The notes beneath the pieces were generated by a model. The model ran no database searches, was not told the origin of the DNA, and worked only from the letters and a program-made list of their open reading frames with translations. Of a stretch of 64,000 bases of DNA, positions 27,604 through 37,607 are shown piece after piece. Made by a program: the position numbers and the translations under genes. Source of the DNA: Nostoc sp. FACHB-892 (GTDB lineage Bacteria; Cyanobacteriota; Cyanobacteriia; Cyanobacteriales; Nostocaceae); NCBI RefSeq assembly GCF_014698795.1, contig NZ_JACJTR010000026.1:37145-101144 (forward strand), read 5' to 3'. Position 1 is the first letter of the stretch, and every line of letters starts with the position of its first letter.

Positions 27604-27657
27604 TTTTTAACTTTCAGTAACCGCATAAACTAGAAATGGTTTTAACGGATATCACTT

Positions 27658-28572
27658 TTGAAAACACTTGACAGACTAACTACTATAGAGTTATCAGCTT
27701 TGGTACAACAAGCTAAAACACAGGCTAAACAGGGACAAGTTGCTGATCGCATTCCGCAATTAGCTAAAGCTAATCCTGGTTGGTTCGCAGTTCATATCTG
27801 CTGTGAATCGGGGAAAACTATCAGCTTTGGAGATACAGCTTGTGTTTTCCCGCTAATGAGCGTGATTAAGACATTTTCTTTACTCTATCTGCTAGAACAT
27901 CTAGGAGCAGAAAAAGTTTTTGGATGGGTTGGGATGGAACCATCGGATGCACCTTTCAATTCTTTAGAACAACTCATTACCGATCGCGGATACCCCCGCA
28001 ATCCGATGATTAATAGTGGAGCAATTACTCTCGCTGGTAAATTACCAGGAAGGGACGCAAGCGTTCGCACTCTTTTATTTTGTCAATGGCTCAACCAATT
28101 AGCAGGTTGTCAACTAAATTTGGATAAGGCCATGCTAGCTTCAGTGCGATTAACACGCTCAAAAGCCAATGAAGCGATCGCAAACTATCTTGCTGAAACA
28201 GGTCATCTAGAAAACTGGGAAACGGCACTTGACACTTACGAGCAAATATGCTGTATATCAGGGCGGGTTGAAGATTTAGCCCTGTTAGGAAAACTCCTAG
28301 CTTATGAAAGTGACTGTTTATCGGTACAAAACCGCCGGATTGTTAACGCGTTGATGTCAACTTGTGGGTTATATGAAGCTTCTGCCCAGTTTGCAGTCAA
28401 AATTGGTCTACCGATGAAATCAGGGATTGGTGGTGGACTTATAGCAATAGTACCAGGTGAGGGTGCGATCGCTTGTTATAGTCCACCGTTAGATGATATA
28501 GGAAATTCTGTAGGTGCGATCGCATTTGTTGAGGTTTTAGCGCAAGAGTTACGCTTGAGCATTTTCGGGTAA
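27658..28572 (+). CDS. glsA: glutaminase
   Basis: 304 residues from a TTG start. It is a member of the serine-dependent glutaminase family: RIPQLAKANPGWFAVHI at the start, SVIK with catalytic Ser68 and Lys71 (VFPLMSVIKTFSLLYLL), RNPMINSGAI, and GGLIAIVPG near the end. It hydrolyses glutamine to glutamate and ammonia in the cytoplasm, contributing to nitrogen balance. No better ATG is available near the conserved N-terminus. The 3' end overlaps the end of the convergent histidine-kinase gene by 24 bases. Confidence 0.93.
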   Translation: MKTLDRLTTIELSALVQQAKTQAKQGQVADRIPQLAKANPGWFAVHICCESGKTISFGDTACVFPLMSVIKTFSLLYLLEHLGAEKVFGWVGMEPSDAPFNSLEQLITDRGYPRNPMINSGAITLAGKLPGRDASVRTLLFCQWLNQLAGCQLNLDKAMLASVRLTRSKANEAIANYLAETGHLENWETALDTYEQICCISGRVEDLALLGKLLAYESDCLSVQNRRIVNALMSTCGLYEASAQFAVKIGLPMKSGIGGGLIAIVPGEGAIACYSPPLDDIGNSVGAIAFVEVLAQELRLSIFG

Positions 28573-30354
28573 ATGCTGCTTTTGAATTGGAAGAGAAATG
28601 ATGAATTCTGTACCACTACCCACTTCAGATTTACACATTAATTGTCCTCCGTGTTTCTCGACTACAATCTGATGACTAATTGAAAGTCCCATACCAGTGC
28701 CAACACCTCTGGCTTTAGTAGTGAAGAACGTCTCAAAAATTCTTTCTTGAACATCAGGGGGAATACCAGAAGCATTATCAGTAATGCGAACAACTACCCA
28801 GTTTTTATCTTGAAGTTCAGTAGCGATCGCAATTCGTGGGGAGTCCTGAGTATTGTGCTGTTCTTCCAATGCATCAAGCGCATTGTTAAGAATGTTCATA
28901 AACACTTGATAAAGCGAGCTAGAAAAACCCTCAATGCTGGGAATATCGCCGTATAAGCGCTCAATTGTAACGCCTTTTTTGATCCGATTATTGAGGATGA
29001 GTAGCGTACTCTCAATGCATTCGTGCAAATTTACTGGATGCGCTTCTGCTTCATCTAGACGAGAGAAGTTTTTCAAACTTAAAACAATTTGCCGCACGCG
29101 ATCGGCACCAAACTTCATTGACTGCAAAAGTTTGGGTAAATCTTCTTCTAAGAATTCTGCATCAATTTCAGTGGCATAGGCTTGCACTGCTAGAGGTGGA
29201 TTAGGTACTTCTTGGCGATAGGTTTGTAGCAATGCTAATAAATCGTCTACATATTGAATAGCAGGATCTAAATTTCCATAGATAAAATTTACTGGATTAT
29301 TAATTTCATGGGCAATACCAGCTACCATTCGTCCTAAGCTAGACATTTTCTCGCTTTGAAGCAATTGGGCTTCTTGCATTTGCTGCTGATGAAAAGCTGC
29401 TGCTTGCTGTTCTTCCAGTAGGCATTTAACTTTATATAAAACTTGGTTAAATGCAATAGCAAGTATCCCAATTTCATCTGTAGTCATGACGGGTGCTTGC
29501 AGGTCAAAGTTAGATTCTTTGGTAACTTGCTGCGCCATATTCGTCAGCACTTCGACCGGATGGGTAATGGTTCGACTCGTGAATAAAGCTAAAAGAGTAG
29601 CAATTAACGCTGATAACACTACACTAGCAGTAATAATATAAACCCGCATTTGTGCTGCTGTCTTGAACGCAGCTGTCGCTGCTGTTAAATCCTTATAAGA
29701 AGCATTAATAACACTAACCAATTCATCAGAGATCCCGTCAAACTTGATTGCTAACTCACTATTGGTAAACTTTAGCAATTTTTGTTGAGCGAGCGCAATT
29801 TTCTTCTCAGTTAAAGGCGATAGATCAAGTTGCTGAAATAATTCGTCAAGTTGCCGAATATAAGTTTCTGGTAGACCATCATAGGTTCGCAGAAGAAGGG
29901 GAATATTCTCAGCATGGTTTTCGCCCGCATAATCAACACTTTTTATATATTTTTGGAGTTCAGACCAGACTTGCTCAATTCCAGGTGCATGTATATCAGT
30001 AATATGGCTGTATTCCTCTCTATACAAGTTTGGATATGGCACTAATGGAATGAGCTGCTGTTGATGTGTCCGTGTCTGGAGGATACCTGTCTGGAGGCGA
30101 TAAAGCAAATTAAGTTCTTTAAAAGCGTGTTGTTGCTCCTGCAAAGCCTTTTCTTGATAGTGGTCTCCAAAGATTAATCCAATCGTAGTTCCTAAAATTC
30201 CAACACTAAGGGCAAGAGCATAACCACATTTAATTTTATTACCAACACTCAGACCATTTGTAAGTCGTGAAAACCACCCTTTTTGGTTCGATTGTACAGC
30301 AGCAATATCACTAGAAACTGCCTGAAAATCTGAAACTTGATTCTGATAAGGCAT
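28549..30354 (-). CDS. membrane sensor histidine kinase with HAMP domain
   Basis: 601 residues. Two membrane helices (about 48-67 and 236-258) bracket a ~165-residue helical sensing domain outside the membrane. A HAMP domain (about 258-315; TRTITHPVEVLTNMA) and short coiled coil follow. The kinase core has the phospho-His in AGIAHEINNPVNFIYGN near residue 345, then SLKNFSRLDEAE, the N box NQ/FMNILNNALDALEE region, and GVGTGMGLSISHQIV. The core closely resembles those at 51064-56703, 59938-61263 and 62261-63652. No partner response regulator lies next to it. Overlaps the glutaminase gene tail to tail. Confidence 0.93.
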   Translation of the reverse strand: MPYQNQVSDFQAVSSDIAAVQSNQKGWFSRLTNGLSVGNKIKCGYALALSVGILGTTIGLIFGDHYQEKALQEQQHAFKELNLLYRLQTGILQTRTHQQQLIPLVPYPNLYREEYSHITDIHAPGIEQVWSELQKYIKSVDYAGENHAENIPLLLRTYDGLPETYIRQLDELFQQLDLSPLTEKKIALAQQKLLKFTNSELAIKFDGISDELVSVINASYKDLTAATAAFKTAAQMRVYIITASVVLSALIATLLALFTSRTITHPVEVLTNMAQQVTKESNFDLQAPVMTTDEIGILAIAFNQVLYKVKCLLEEQQAAAFHQQQMQEAQLLQSEKMSSLGRMVAGIAHEINNPVNFIYGNLDPAIQYVDDLLALLQTYRQEVPNPPLAVQAYATEIDAEFLEEDLPKLLQSMKFGADRVRQIVLSLKNFSRLDEAEAHPVNLHECIESTLLILNNRIKKGVTIERLYGDIPSIEGFSSSLYQVFMNILNNALDALEEQHNTQDSPRIAIATELQDKNWVVVRITDNASGIPPDVQERIFETFFTTKARGVGTGMGLSISHQIVVEKHGGQLMCKSEVGSGTEFIISLPIQKQHLPENAQA

Positions 30355-30457
30355 AGTAATCCTAAGTAAGTAATAAAAGCTAATCCTTACTTAGAATTCC
30401 CTAGTTGTTCTGCAAAATAAAAACTTTGCAACTTTTTGCTCCCGACGGTAAAGCAAA

Positions 30458-32116
30458 TTATTTCACTTCTCTTTTTTCCGGTAATGGCATTGATTCAGGT
30501 GTTGGCGTTATCTCTGGCTGTGGTTCTGCTGTTGGCGTAATTATTTCTGGTACTGGAGATTCAATAATCTCTGGCAGTGTAGGTGGCAAACTAGGAGATG
30601 GCGTAACTGGTACTTGTGGAGTAGGTGTCTTGCCTGTTCGACGGTTAAAAAATCCGCCAAATTTAGGTTTTGTTGTCTGAGGCACAACTTTTTCGGGTAA
30701 TGGCGTTGATTCAGGAGTTGGCGTTACCTCTGGCTGTGGTTCTGGTGTTGGCGTAATTATTTTTGGTACTGGAGACTCGATAATCTCTGGCAGTGTAGGT
30801 GGCAAACTAGGCGATGGCTCAACTGATGATTGTGGGTTGGGGACTTTACCAGCCCTACGGTTGAAATATCCATCTAATCTAGGTTTTATTGGTTGAGGTA
30901 CAACTTTTTCAGGTAAAGGCGTTGATTCAGGTGTTGGTTTTACTTCTGGTTGCGGTTCTGATACCGGAGGCTCAATTATTTCTGATGGTGTCGGTGACAG
31001 ACTAGGAGATGGTACAGCCGTTGGAACTTCCAATTTTGGTTGTTCTGGCTGTGTTTTTGATTCTTTTGGAATTTCAGTTTCAGGAATGGGCTGTTGTTCT
31101 AGCTTCGGTTGTATTTGGGGTGTTTTCTCAACAGACGGCGTAGGTGTGAGTTTATAATTCTGGTCTACAATGCCACGCACCTCATCTGCTGTGAGTTCTC
31201 CTCTGACAATTTTCGACAAAGTGTCTTTACCATTTGGTTGGTAGTCAATCAGCCTGACTGTAGTATTAAAGGCATTTTTAAGAGCATTTCCTTGGTTATC
31301 AAGAAATTCTAGTTTTACCCAGTTTTTTCCTGGACGGAAGCCTTGAAGATAAACTGCTTGCCAGCGATCAAAAATAAAGCTTTCACCATTAATTGTGGAG
31401 CGGATGCGCCAATCACTGAATTCGTCGTTAGCGTTTTCCTTCAGGGCGAGGTGCAGAGGAGCGTTAGTTAGGTAAAAGTCCAGTAAGATTGGTTCTGCTC
31501 CGTAGCTACTTTGAGGGCGGCTGTAAGTTAGCAGGGGTAAATTAGGATCTGGGTTGTTGTCGTCGGTTTTGGTGAAAACGTGAAATTTCGTCTGGGCATA
31601 AGCGCCTTCATTCTTAAAGCTTTCATGCCAAGGACGAGAGGCAAAGACGCGCAGGGTATGAGTACCTGGAGACAAGTCTGGCAAAACCAAGGGCTGATTC
31701 AGGTCGTAAACAGGTATATAAGGTTGGTTATCTAAAATTACGTGTAAATGGGGCCCTAGCTGTAATTGTGAGTCTTTAAATATTGGTAGATCCTTAACCT
31801 GAAAACTGGCTATGGCTTTGCTGTCTTGGAGAACTTCATCAGCTTGCGGAGTAACAATTGTAACCTGTGGCTGATAAACTTCCAAAATTGTCCGCAGTTC
31901 TTGGATAACAGATGGTGGGGAAACTTCCGAAAATTGCTTTGAAATTTGAGAAATCTCTGGAGAGTTTTCTCTATATTCAGTAGATACTTCCTGGCTACTG
32001 ACTTTTCCACCACAACTGGTCAAGCTTAATACCAGCAATAATGTCATTACCCACCTGAGAATCGGGAACCTCTGAGGGAGGAGCTTCTGTAATACCCTTT
32101 TCTGCCAAGAGTTCAT
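30458..32116 (-). CDS. proline-rich lipoprotein with C-terminal tandem repeats, function unknown
   Basis: 552 residues from the ATG at 32116; starts at 32176 or 32212 are possible. A hydrophobic segment ending in the lipobox LTSCGG predicts an outer- or plasma-membrane lipoprotein. The middle (about 90-330) is a conserved beta-rich region with GPHLHVILDNQPYIPVYD and LSPGTHTLRVFASRPWHES. The C-terminal ~220 residues are Pro/Thr/Glu-rich and consist of about two and a half tandem units of ~70 residues (PSPSLPPTLPEIIESPVP, then TPTPESTPLPEKVVPQ, then GGFFNRRTGK), repeated also at DNA level (about 30460-31020). The last unit is cut short. The tail may span peptidoglycan. No named family is recognised. 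Confidence 0.82.
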   Translation of the reverse strand: MNSWQKRVLQKLLPQRFPILRWVMTLLLVLSLTSCGGKVSSQEVSTEYRENSPEISQISKQFSEVSPPSVIQELRTILEVYQPQVTIVTPQADEVLQDSKAIASFQVKDLPIFKDSQLQLGPHLHVILDNQPYIPVYDLNQPLVLPDLSPGTHTLRVFASRPWHESFKNEGAYAQTKFHVFTKTDDNNPDPNLPLLTYSRPQSSYGAEPILLDFYLTNAPLHLALKENANDEFSDWRIRSTINGESFIFDRWQAVYLQGFRPGKNWVKLEFLDNQGNALKNAFNTTVRLIDYQPNGKDTLSKIVRGELTADEVRGIVDQNYKLTPTPSVEKTPQIQPKLEQQPIPETEIPKESKTQPEQPKLEVPTAVPSPSLSPTPSEIIEPPVSEPQPEVKPTPESTPLPEKVVPQPIKPRLDGYFNRRAGKVPNPQSSVEPSPSLPPTLPEIIESPVPKIITPTPEPQPEVTPTPESTPLPEKVVPQTTKPKFGGFFNRRTGKTPTPQVPVTPSPSLPPTLPEIIESPVPEIITPTAEPQPEITPTPESMPLPEKREVK

Positions 32117-32212
32117 GCGTTGCACCCAGTGATAGTCTTCGACAATTGACAGATTATTTTGGCTCAAACTGTCCATAGGGAACAATAGCCTAAAAGATGA
32201 AATTTGGCTCAA

Positions 32213-32653
32213 ATCTCATAAGTTTTCTCGTGTATCTCAGGAAATTTTAAAATAAGTCATATTCTTTACAGCTTTTTACTTACAACAATGAAAATATGAC
32301 ACAAATGTTCATGAATAATAGCAGCAAAAGCTGGAATGCCAGACACAGCCTGCCAAACCATAAATTTTACAAATTGTTATTCTTTGTAAATTAAATGGAA
32401 AAACTATTGACTTTTAGACAAAGAGCTTGAAGTTAAAAGGCATACAAGGCAGTAATTCCAGCTAGATTTCAGCAAGTTTGAATTATTGTTAAAATATCTC
32501 TAACAAAGTGCAGGTTAAGACTCTATAATTCAACGAGAAACAACTATCCACATAGGGTGTTCATTACGGCTTCAGTAAAATTCTGGAGTATGTGATAATG
32601 GTTAACTTTGTGGTATTCATGATTCCTCATTCCTTATCTAGAGAGGAGGTCGA
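32213..32653 (+). promoter_or_regulatory. psaA upstream region with a candidate -10 box
   Basis: 441 bases without a gene between divergent genes. It must carry the psaA promoter and leader. TATAAT at 32524-32529 is the best -10 match, but no matching -35 hexamer is seen at the right distance. The ribosome site AGAGGAGG lies just before the psaA ATG and is unusually strong, as expected for a highly translated gene. Confidence 0.4.
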
Positions 32654-34912
32654 ATGACAATAAGTCCTCCGGAGCGAGAGGAAAAAAAGGCAAGAGTAAT
32701 CGTCGATAATGACCCAGTTCCAACCTCATTCGAGAGATGGGCGCAACCTGGACACTTTGACAGATCCTTAGCCAGAGGTCCCAAAACCACCACATGGATT
32801 TGGAACCTGCACGCACTCGCCCATGATTTTGATACACATACAAGCGATTTAGAAGACATATCCCGTAAGATATTCTCAGCCCACTTCGGCCACTTAGCCG
32901 TAGTGATGGTTTGGTTGAGTGGGATGATTTTCCACGGTGCGAAGTTTTCTAACTACGAAGCTTGGTTAAGCGACCCGTTAAACGTTCGGCCTAGTGCCCA
33001 GGTCGTTTGGCCCATTGTGGGACAAGACATTTTAAACGGTGATGTTGGCGGTGGTTTCCACGGGATTCAAATCACCTCCGGTTTGTTCCAAGTATGGCGT
33101 GGCTGGGGTATCACAAACTCCTTCCAGCTTTACGTGACTGCGATCGGTGGCTTGGTATTAGCAGGCTTATTCTTATTTGCTGGCTGGTTCCACTACCACA
33201 AACGCGCTCCAAAACTGGAATGGTTCCAGAACACGGAGTCGATGCTGAATCACCACTTGTCAGTATTGCTGGGTTGTGGTTCATTAGGCTGGGCCGGTCA
33301 CATAATTCACGTGTCAGCACCGACCAACAAGCTTTTGGATGCAGGCGTAGCTCTTAAAGATATACCCTTGCCCCACGAGTTCATCTTGAACAAAGGCTTG
33401 TTGACCGAGCTGTATCCTAGCTTTGCTGCTGGTTTAGCACCTTTCTTCACCTTGAACTGGGGTCAGTATGCTGACTTCCTCACCTTCAAGGGCGGTCTAA
33501 ACCCAGTAACAGGCGGCTTGTGGATGACTGACATTGCTCATCACCACTTAGCGATCGCAGTTGTCTTTATCATTGCTGGTCATCAGTACCGTACCAACTG
33601 GGGTATTGGTCACAGCATTAAAGAGATCCTAGAAAACCATAAAGGTCCTTTCACCGGGGAAGGTCACAAAGGTCTTTATGAAAACATGACCAGTTCCTGG
33701 CATGCTCAGTTGGGAACGAACCTAGCCTTATTGGGTTCGCTGACCATTATTGTGGCGCACCATATGTACGCCATGCCTCCTTACCCATACCTGGCAACTG
33801 ACTATGCTACACAGTTGTGCATATTCACTCACCATATGTGGATTGGAGCCTTCTTTATAGTAGGTGGTGCGGCTCACGCTACCATTTTCATGGTGCGGGA
33901 TTACGATCCTGTGGTCAACCAAAACAACGTTTTGGATCGAGTACTTCGTCATAGAGATGCAATCATCTCTCACCTAAACTGGGTGTGTATATTCCTTGGC
34001 TTCCATAGCTTTGGGTTGTACATCCACAATGACACGATGCGTGCCTTGGGTCGTCCCCAAGATATGTTTTCGGATACAGCAATCCAATTGCAACCAGTTT
34101 TTGCCCAATGGGTACAAAACATCCACACCTTAGCTCCTGGTGGCACTGCTCCCAATGCCTTAGAACCAGTTAGCTATGCGTTTGGCGGTGGAATCTTGGC
34201 AGTAGGCGGCAAAGTGGCGATGATGCCTATTGCTTTGGGTACAGCCGACTTTATGATCCATCACATCCACGCATTCCAAATTCACGTTACCGTCCTGATT
34301 CTGTTAAAAGGATTCCTGTTTGCCCGTAGCTCTCGTCTGATTCCAGACAAAGCAAACCTGGGCTTCCGCTTCCCTTGCGACGGTCCTGGTCGTGGTGGTA
34401 CCTGTCAAGTGTCTGGTTGGGATCACGTGTTCCTCGGACTATTCTGGATGTACAACACCATATCCATCGCAATTTTCCACTTCAGCTGGAAGATGCAATC
34501 AGATGTATGGGGAACCGTAGATGCAGATGGTGCTGTAACTCACATCACCGGTGGTAACTTTGCCCAAAGCGCGATTACCATCAACGGTTGGTTGCGAGAC
34601 TTCTTGTGGGCACAAGCTACACAAGTCATCAATTCCTATGGCAGTGCGCTATCTGCTTATGGACTCATGTTCTTAGGCGCTCACTTTGTTTGGGCATTCA
34701 GCTTGATGTTCCTGTTCAGTGGTCGCGGCTACTGGCAAGAACTAATTGAGTCCATTGTTTGGGCGCATAACAAACTGAAGGTAGCACCAGCAATTCAGCC
34801 TCGTGCTCTGAGCATTATTCAGGGTCGGGCTGTAGGGGTAGCTCACTACCTCTTAGGAGGAATTGCCACAACTTGGGCGTTCTTCCATGCACACATCCTT
34901 TCAGTAGGGTAG
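32654..34912 (+). CDS. psaA: photosystem I P700 chlorophyll a apoprotein A1
   Basis: 752 residues, full length. It carries eleven membrane helices and the FX iron-sulfur loop FPCDGPGRGGTCQVSGWDHV, supplying two of the four cysteine ligands; PsaB gives the others. Conserved elements include KTTTWIWNLHALAHDFDTHT, many HH pairs that bind chlorophyll (WMTDIAHHHLAIAV), and RGYWQELIESIVWAHNKLKV near the end. It forms the photosystem I reaction-centre heterodimer with PsaB in the thylakoid. psaB follows 198 bases downstream, the usual operon order. Confidence 0.99.
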   Translation: MTISPPEREEKKARVIVDNDPVPTSFERWAQPGHFDRSLARGPKTTTWIWNLHALAHDFDTHTSDLEDISRKIFSAHFGHLAVVMVWLSGMIFHGAKFSNYEAWLSDPLNVRPSAQVVWPIVGQDILNGDVGGGFHGIQITSGLFQVWRGWGITNSFQLYVTAIGGLVLAGLFLFAGWFHYHKRAPKLEWFQNTESMLNHHLSVLLGCGSLGWAGHIIHVSAPTNKLLDAGVALKDIPLPHEFILNKGLLTELYPSFAAGLAPFFTLNWGQYADFLTFKGGLNPVTGGLWMTDIAHHHLAIAVVFIIAGHQYRTNWGIGHSIKEILENHKGPFTGEGHKGLYENMTSSWHAQLGTNLALLGSLTIIVAHHMYAMPPYPYLATDYATQLCIFTHHMWIGAFFIVGGAAHATIFMVRDYDPVVNQNNVLDRVLRHRDAIISHLNWVCIFLGFHSFGLYIHNDTMRALGRPQDMFSDTAIQLQPVFAQWVQNIHTLAPGGTAPNALEPVSYAFGGGILAVGGKVAMMPIALGTADFMIHHIHAFQIHVTVLILLKGFLFARSSRLIPDKANLGFRFPCDGPGRGGTCQVSGWDHVFLGLFWMYNTISIAIFHFSWKMQSDVWGTVDADGAVTHITGGNFAQSAITINGWLRDFLWAQATQVINSYGSALSAYGLMFLGAHFVWAFSLMFLFSGRGYWQELIESIVWAHNKLKVAPAIQPRALSIIQGRAVGVAHYLLGGIATTWAFFHAHILSVG

Positions 34913-34928
34913 CAATCAGCTTTCTACA

Positions 34929-35062
34929 AGTTAGGAGTTAAAAGTTAGGAGTTAGGAATGAAGTTAGGAGTTAGAAGTTAGGAGTTAGAAATAAAAATTG
35001 AAAACTCATAACTGACAACTCATAAATCTCAACTCATAACTCACAACTCATAACTCCTAACT
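34929..35062. repeat. short tandem repeats in inverted arrangement between psaA and psaB
   Basis: The left arm (34929-34990) is a run of TTAGGAG TTAGAAG-type heptamers. The right arm (35003-35062) is ACTCATA/ACTCCTA-type heptamers, mostly the complement. The ends AGTTAGGAGTTA (34929-34940) and TAACTCCTAACT (35051-35062) are perfect inverted copies, so the psaA-psaB transcript can fold into a long stem. This resembles the STRR repeats of Nostoc. A shorter related tract follows the methyltransferase gene (41312-41358). Confidence 0.8.
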
Positions 35063-35110
35063 ATCCGAGCTGATACTTGATGGCTAAAGGTCAGAGGATT
35101 TATTAAACCT

Positions 35111-37342
35111 ATGGCGACGAAATTTCCGAAATTTAGCCAGGATCTCGCACAGGACCCGACGACTCGTCGGATATGGTATGCGATCGCTACAGGCAACGAT
35201 TTTGAAACCCATGATGGCATGACGGAAGAAAATCTTTACCAAAAGATTTTCGCAACTCACTTCGGTCACTTGGCAATCATCTTCCTGTGGGCATCCAGCC
35301 TCCTGTTCCACGTAGCCTGGCAAGGTAACTTTGAACAGTGGATTAAAGATCCCCTTCATATCCGTCCCATCGCCCATGCGATTTGGGACCCCCACTTTGG
35401 TAAACCAGCCATCGAAGCTTTTACCCAAGCTGGCGCTAGTAATCCAGTAAATATTGCTTACTCTGGTGTTTACCACTGGTGGTACACCATCGGTATGCGG
35501 ACAAACAGTGAACTGTACACTGGTTCAGTTGGTCTGTTGTTGTTGGCAGCAGTGTTCTTGTTCGCTGGCTGGCTGCACTTGCAACCCAAGTACCGTCCTA
35601 GCTTGGCATGGTTTAAGAGCGCTGAACCCCGCCTAAACCACCACTTAGCTGGTTTGTTTGGTGTTAGTTCTTTGGCTTGGGCTGGTCACTTAATTCACGT
35701 TGCTATCCCCGAAGCTCGCGGACAGCACGTAGGTTGGGATAACTTCCTGAATACCCCACCCCACCCAGCAGGTTTGACACCATTCTTTACAGGCAACTGG
35801 GGCGTTTACGCTCAAAACCCTGACACTCCTGGGCATATATTCAGCACATCTCAAGGTGCAGGGACTGCAATTCTGACTTTCTTGGGTGGTTTCCATCCCC
35901 AGACAGAAGCTTTGTGGCTAACTGATATAGCTCATCACCACTTGGCGATCGCAGTTATCTTTATAATTGCTGGTCACCAGTACCGGACTAACTTCGGAAT
36001 TGGTCACAGCATCAAAGAAATGCTGAACTCCAAATCCGGTTTAGTACCTGGTACAAAGAGTGAAGGTCAGTTCAACCTGCCTCACCAAGGGTTGTACGAC
36101 ACCTATAACAACTCATTGCACTTCCAGTTAGGTATTCACCTAGCTGCTCTGGGAACCGTCACCTCTTTGGTGGCACAGCATATGTACGCCATGCCTCCTT
36201 ATGCATTTATTGCTAAGGACTACACAACTCAGGCAGCGCTGTACACGCACCATCAATACATTGCTGGTTTCCTAATACTTGGTGCTTTTGCTCACGGAGC
36301 TATATTCTGGGTACGTGATTATGACCCAGAACAAAACAAAGGCAACGTCCTTGAGCGCGTGTTGAAGCACAAAGAAGCGATTATCTCCCACCTTAGCTGG
36401 GTATCCCTTTTCCTAGGCTTCCACACCCTCAGCTTGTACGTCCACAACGATGTAGTGGTTGCTTTTGGTACTCCTGAAAAGCAAATCCTGATTGAGCCAG
36501 TGTTTGCCCAGTTCGTCCAGGCTGCTCATGGTAAAGTACTGTACGGCTTAGACACCTTGCTGTCTAACCCAGATAGTATTGCCAATACAGCATGGCCCAA
36601 CTACGCTAACGTTTGGTTACCAGGGTGGTTAGATGCCATCAATGCTGGCACTAACTCCTTGTTCTTGACAATTGGCCCTGGCGACTTCTTGGTACACCAT
36701 GCGATCGCTTTAGGTCTGCACACCACCACCTTGATCTTGGTCAAAGGTGCTTTGGATGCCCGTGGTTCTAAGCTGATGCCCGATAAAAAGGACTTCGGCT
36801 ATGCCTTCCCTTGCGACGGCCCTGGTCGTGGCGGTACTTGCGACATCTCAGGTTGGGATTCTTTTTACCTAGCCGCGTTCTGGATGCTCAATACCCTTGG
36901 TTGGGTTACCTTCTACTGGCATTGGAAGCATCTAGGTATTTGGCAAGGCAACGTAGCTCAGTTCAATGAGAACTCTACATATCTCATGGGCTGGTTCCGC
37001 GATTACCTCTGGGCTAACTCTGCTCAGTTGATTAACGGTTACAACCCCTATGGCGTGAATAACCTGTCTGTCTGGGCTTGGATGTTCTTGTTTGGACACC
37101 TAGTTTGGGCTACTGGCTTCATGTTCTTAATCTCCTGGAGAGGTTACTGGCAAGAGTTGATTGAAACCCTTGTTTGGGCACACGAACGCACTCCTCTAGC
37201 TAACCTAGTTCGCTGGAAAGATAAGCCCGTGGCTCTGTCTATCGTTCAAGGTCGTGTGGTTGGTCTAGCTCACTTCACTGTTGGCTATGTCTTGACTTAC
37301 GCCGCATTCGTGATTGCTTCTACTGCTGGTAAGTTCGGTTAA
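35111..37342 (+). CDS. psaB: photosystem I P700 chlorophyll a apoprotein A2
   Basis: 743 residues, full length. It has the PsaB-specific start TKFPKFSQDLAQDPTTRRIW, the FX loop FPCDGPGRGGTCDISGWDSF with two Cys ligands, the SLAWAGHLIHVAIPE region and the C-terminal VQGRVVGLAHFTVGYVLTYA. It pairs with PsaA to hold P700 and the electron-transfer chain of photosystem I in the thylakoid. Second gene of the psaA-psaB unit, closed by the terminator at 37372-37404. No promoter-like element other than the repeat array is obvious in the 198-base gap. Confidence 0.99.
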   Translation: MATKFPKFSQDLAQDPTTRRIWYAIATGNDFETHDGMTEENLYQKIFATHFGHLAIIFLWASSLLFHVAWQGNFEQWIKDPLHIRPIAHAIWDPHFGKPAIEAFTQAGASNPVNIAYSGVYHWWYTIGMRTNSELYTGSVGLLLLAAVFLFAGWLHLQPKYRPSLAWFKSAEPRLNHHLAGLFGVSSLAWAGHLIHVAIPEARGQHVGWDNFLNTPPHPAGLTPFFTGNWGVYAQNPDTPGHIFSTSQGAGTAILTFLGGFHPQTEALWLTDIAHHHLAIAVIFIIAGHQYRTNFGIGHSIKEMLNSKSGLVPGTKSEGQFNLPHQGLYDTYNNSLHFQLGIHLAALGTVTSLVAQHMYAMPPYAFIAKDYTTQAALYTHHQYIAGFLILGAFAHGAIFWVRDYDPEQNKGNVLERVLKHKEAIISHLSWVSLFLGFHTLSLYVHNDVVVAFGTPEKQILIEPVFAQFVQAAHGKVLYGLDTLLSNPDSIANTAWPNYANVWLPGWLDAINAGTNSLFLTIGPGDFLVHHAIALGLHTTTLILVKGALDARGSKLMPDKKDFGYAFPCDGPGRGGTCDISGWDSFYLAAFWMLNTLGWVTFYWHWKHLGIWQGNVAQFNENSTYLMGWFRDYLWANSAQLINGYNPYGVNNLSVWAWMFLFGHLVWATGFMFLISWRGYWQELIETLVWAHERTPLANLVRWKDKPVALSIVQGRVVGLAHFTVGYVLTYAAFVIASTAGKFG

Positions 37343-37371
37343 CTAAGCTGCTAGTTTTGTAGATAAGTAAT

Positions 37372-37404
37372 AAAAATCCCCTGCCGCAAGGTGGGGGATT
37401 TTTT
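37372..37404 (+). terminator. Rho-independent terminator after psaB
   Basis: AATCCCC pairs with GGGGGATT across an ~11-base loop (TGCCGCAAGGT) and is followed by a T-run (TTTTTTC). It lies 30 bases after the psaB stop. Confidence 0.9.
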
Positions 37405-37468
37405 CTTGGATAAATATGAAGGTCGGCAAGATTTGGATTTAATACAATATGACAGATAATCCAAATAC

Positions 37469-37528
37469 GGTTCAGTTGAGGAGAATGGAGGAGAATGGTA
37501 GCTTAAGCTTTTTGGTTCTAACTGAACC
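37469..37528. repeat. inverted repeat GGTTCAGTT / AACTGAACC
   Basis: Nine-base arms at 37469-37477 and 37520-37528. The left arm lies in TACGGTTCAGTTGAGG, nearly the same as the arm of the hairpin at 63846-63891, so both belong to one dispersed family. Confidence 0.55.
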
Positions 37529-37607
37529 CTTATATCCGCGTTTCTAAGATAGAAGAATTAAGGATTAGCAAAATATTTACTTTTATAATTGGAGTTTAAA
37601 GGCGGTT

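Noticed and set aside
36000..37600. Idea that the psaB region contains a mobile element boundary for the downstream island
   Set aside because: Only one short inverted repeat (37469-37528) lies there; no target duplication or integrase was seen.
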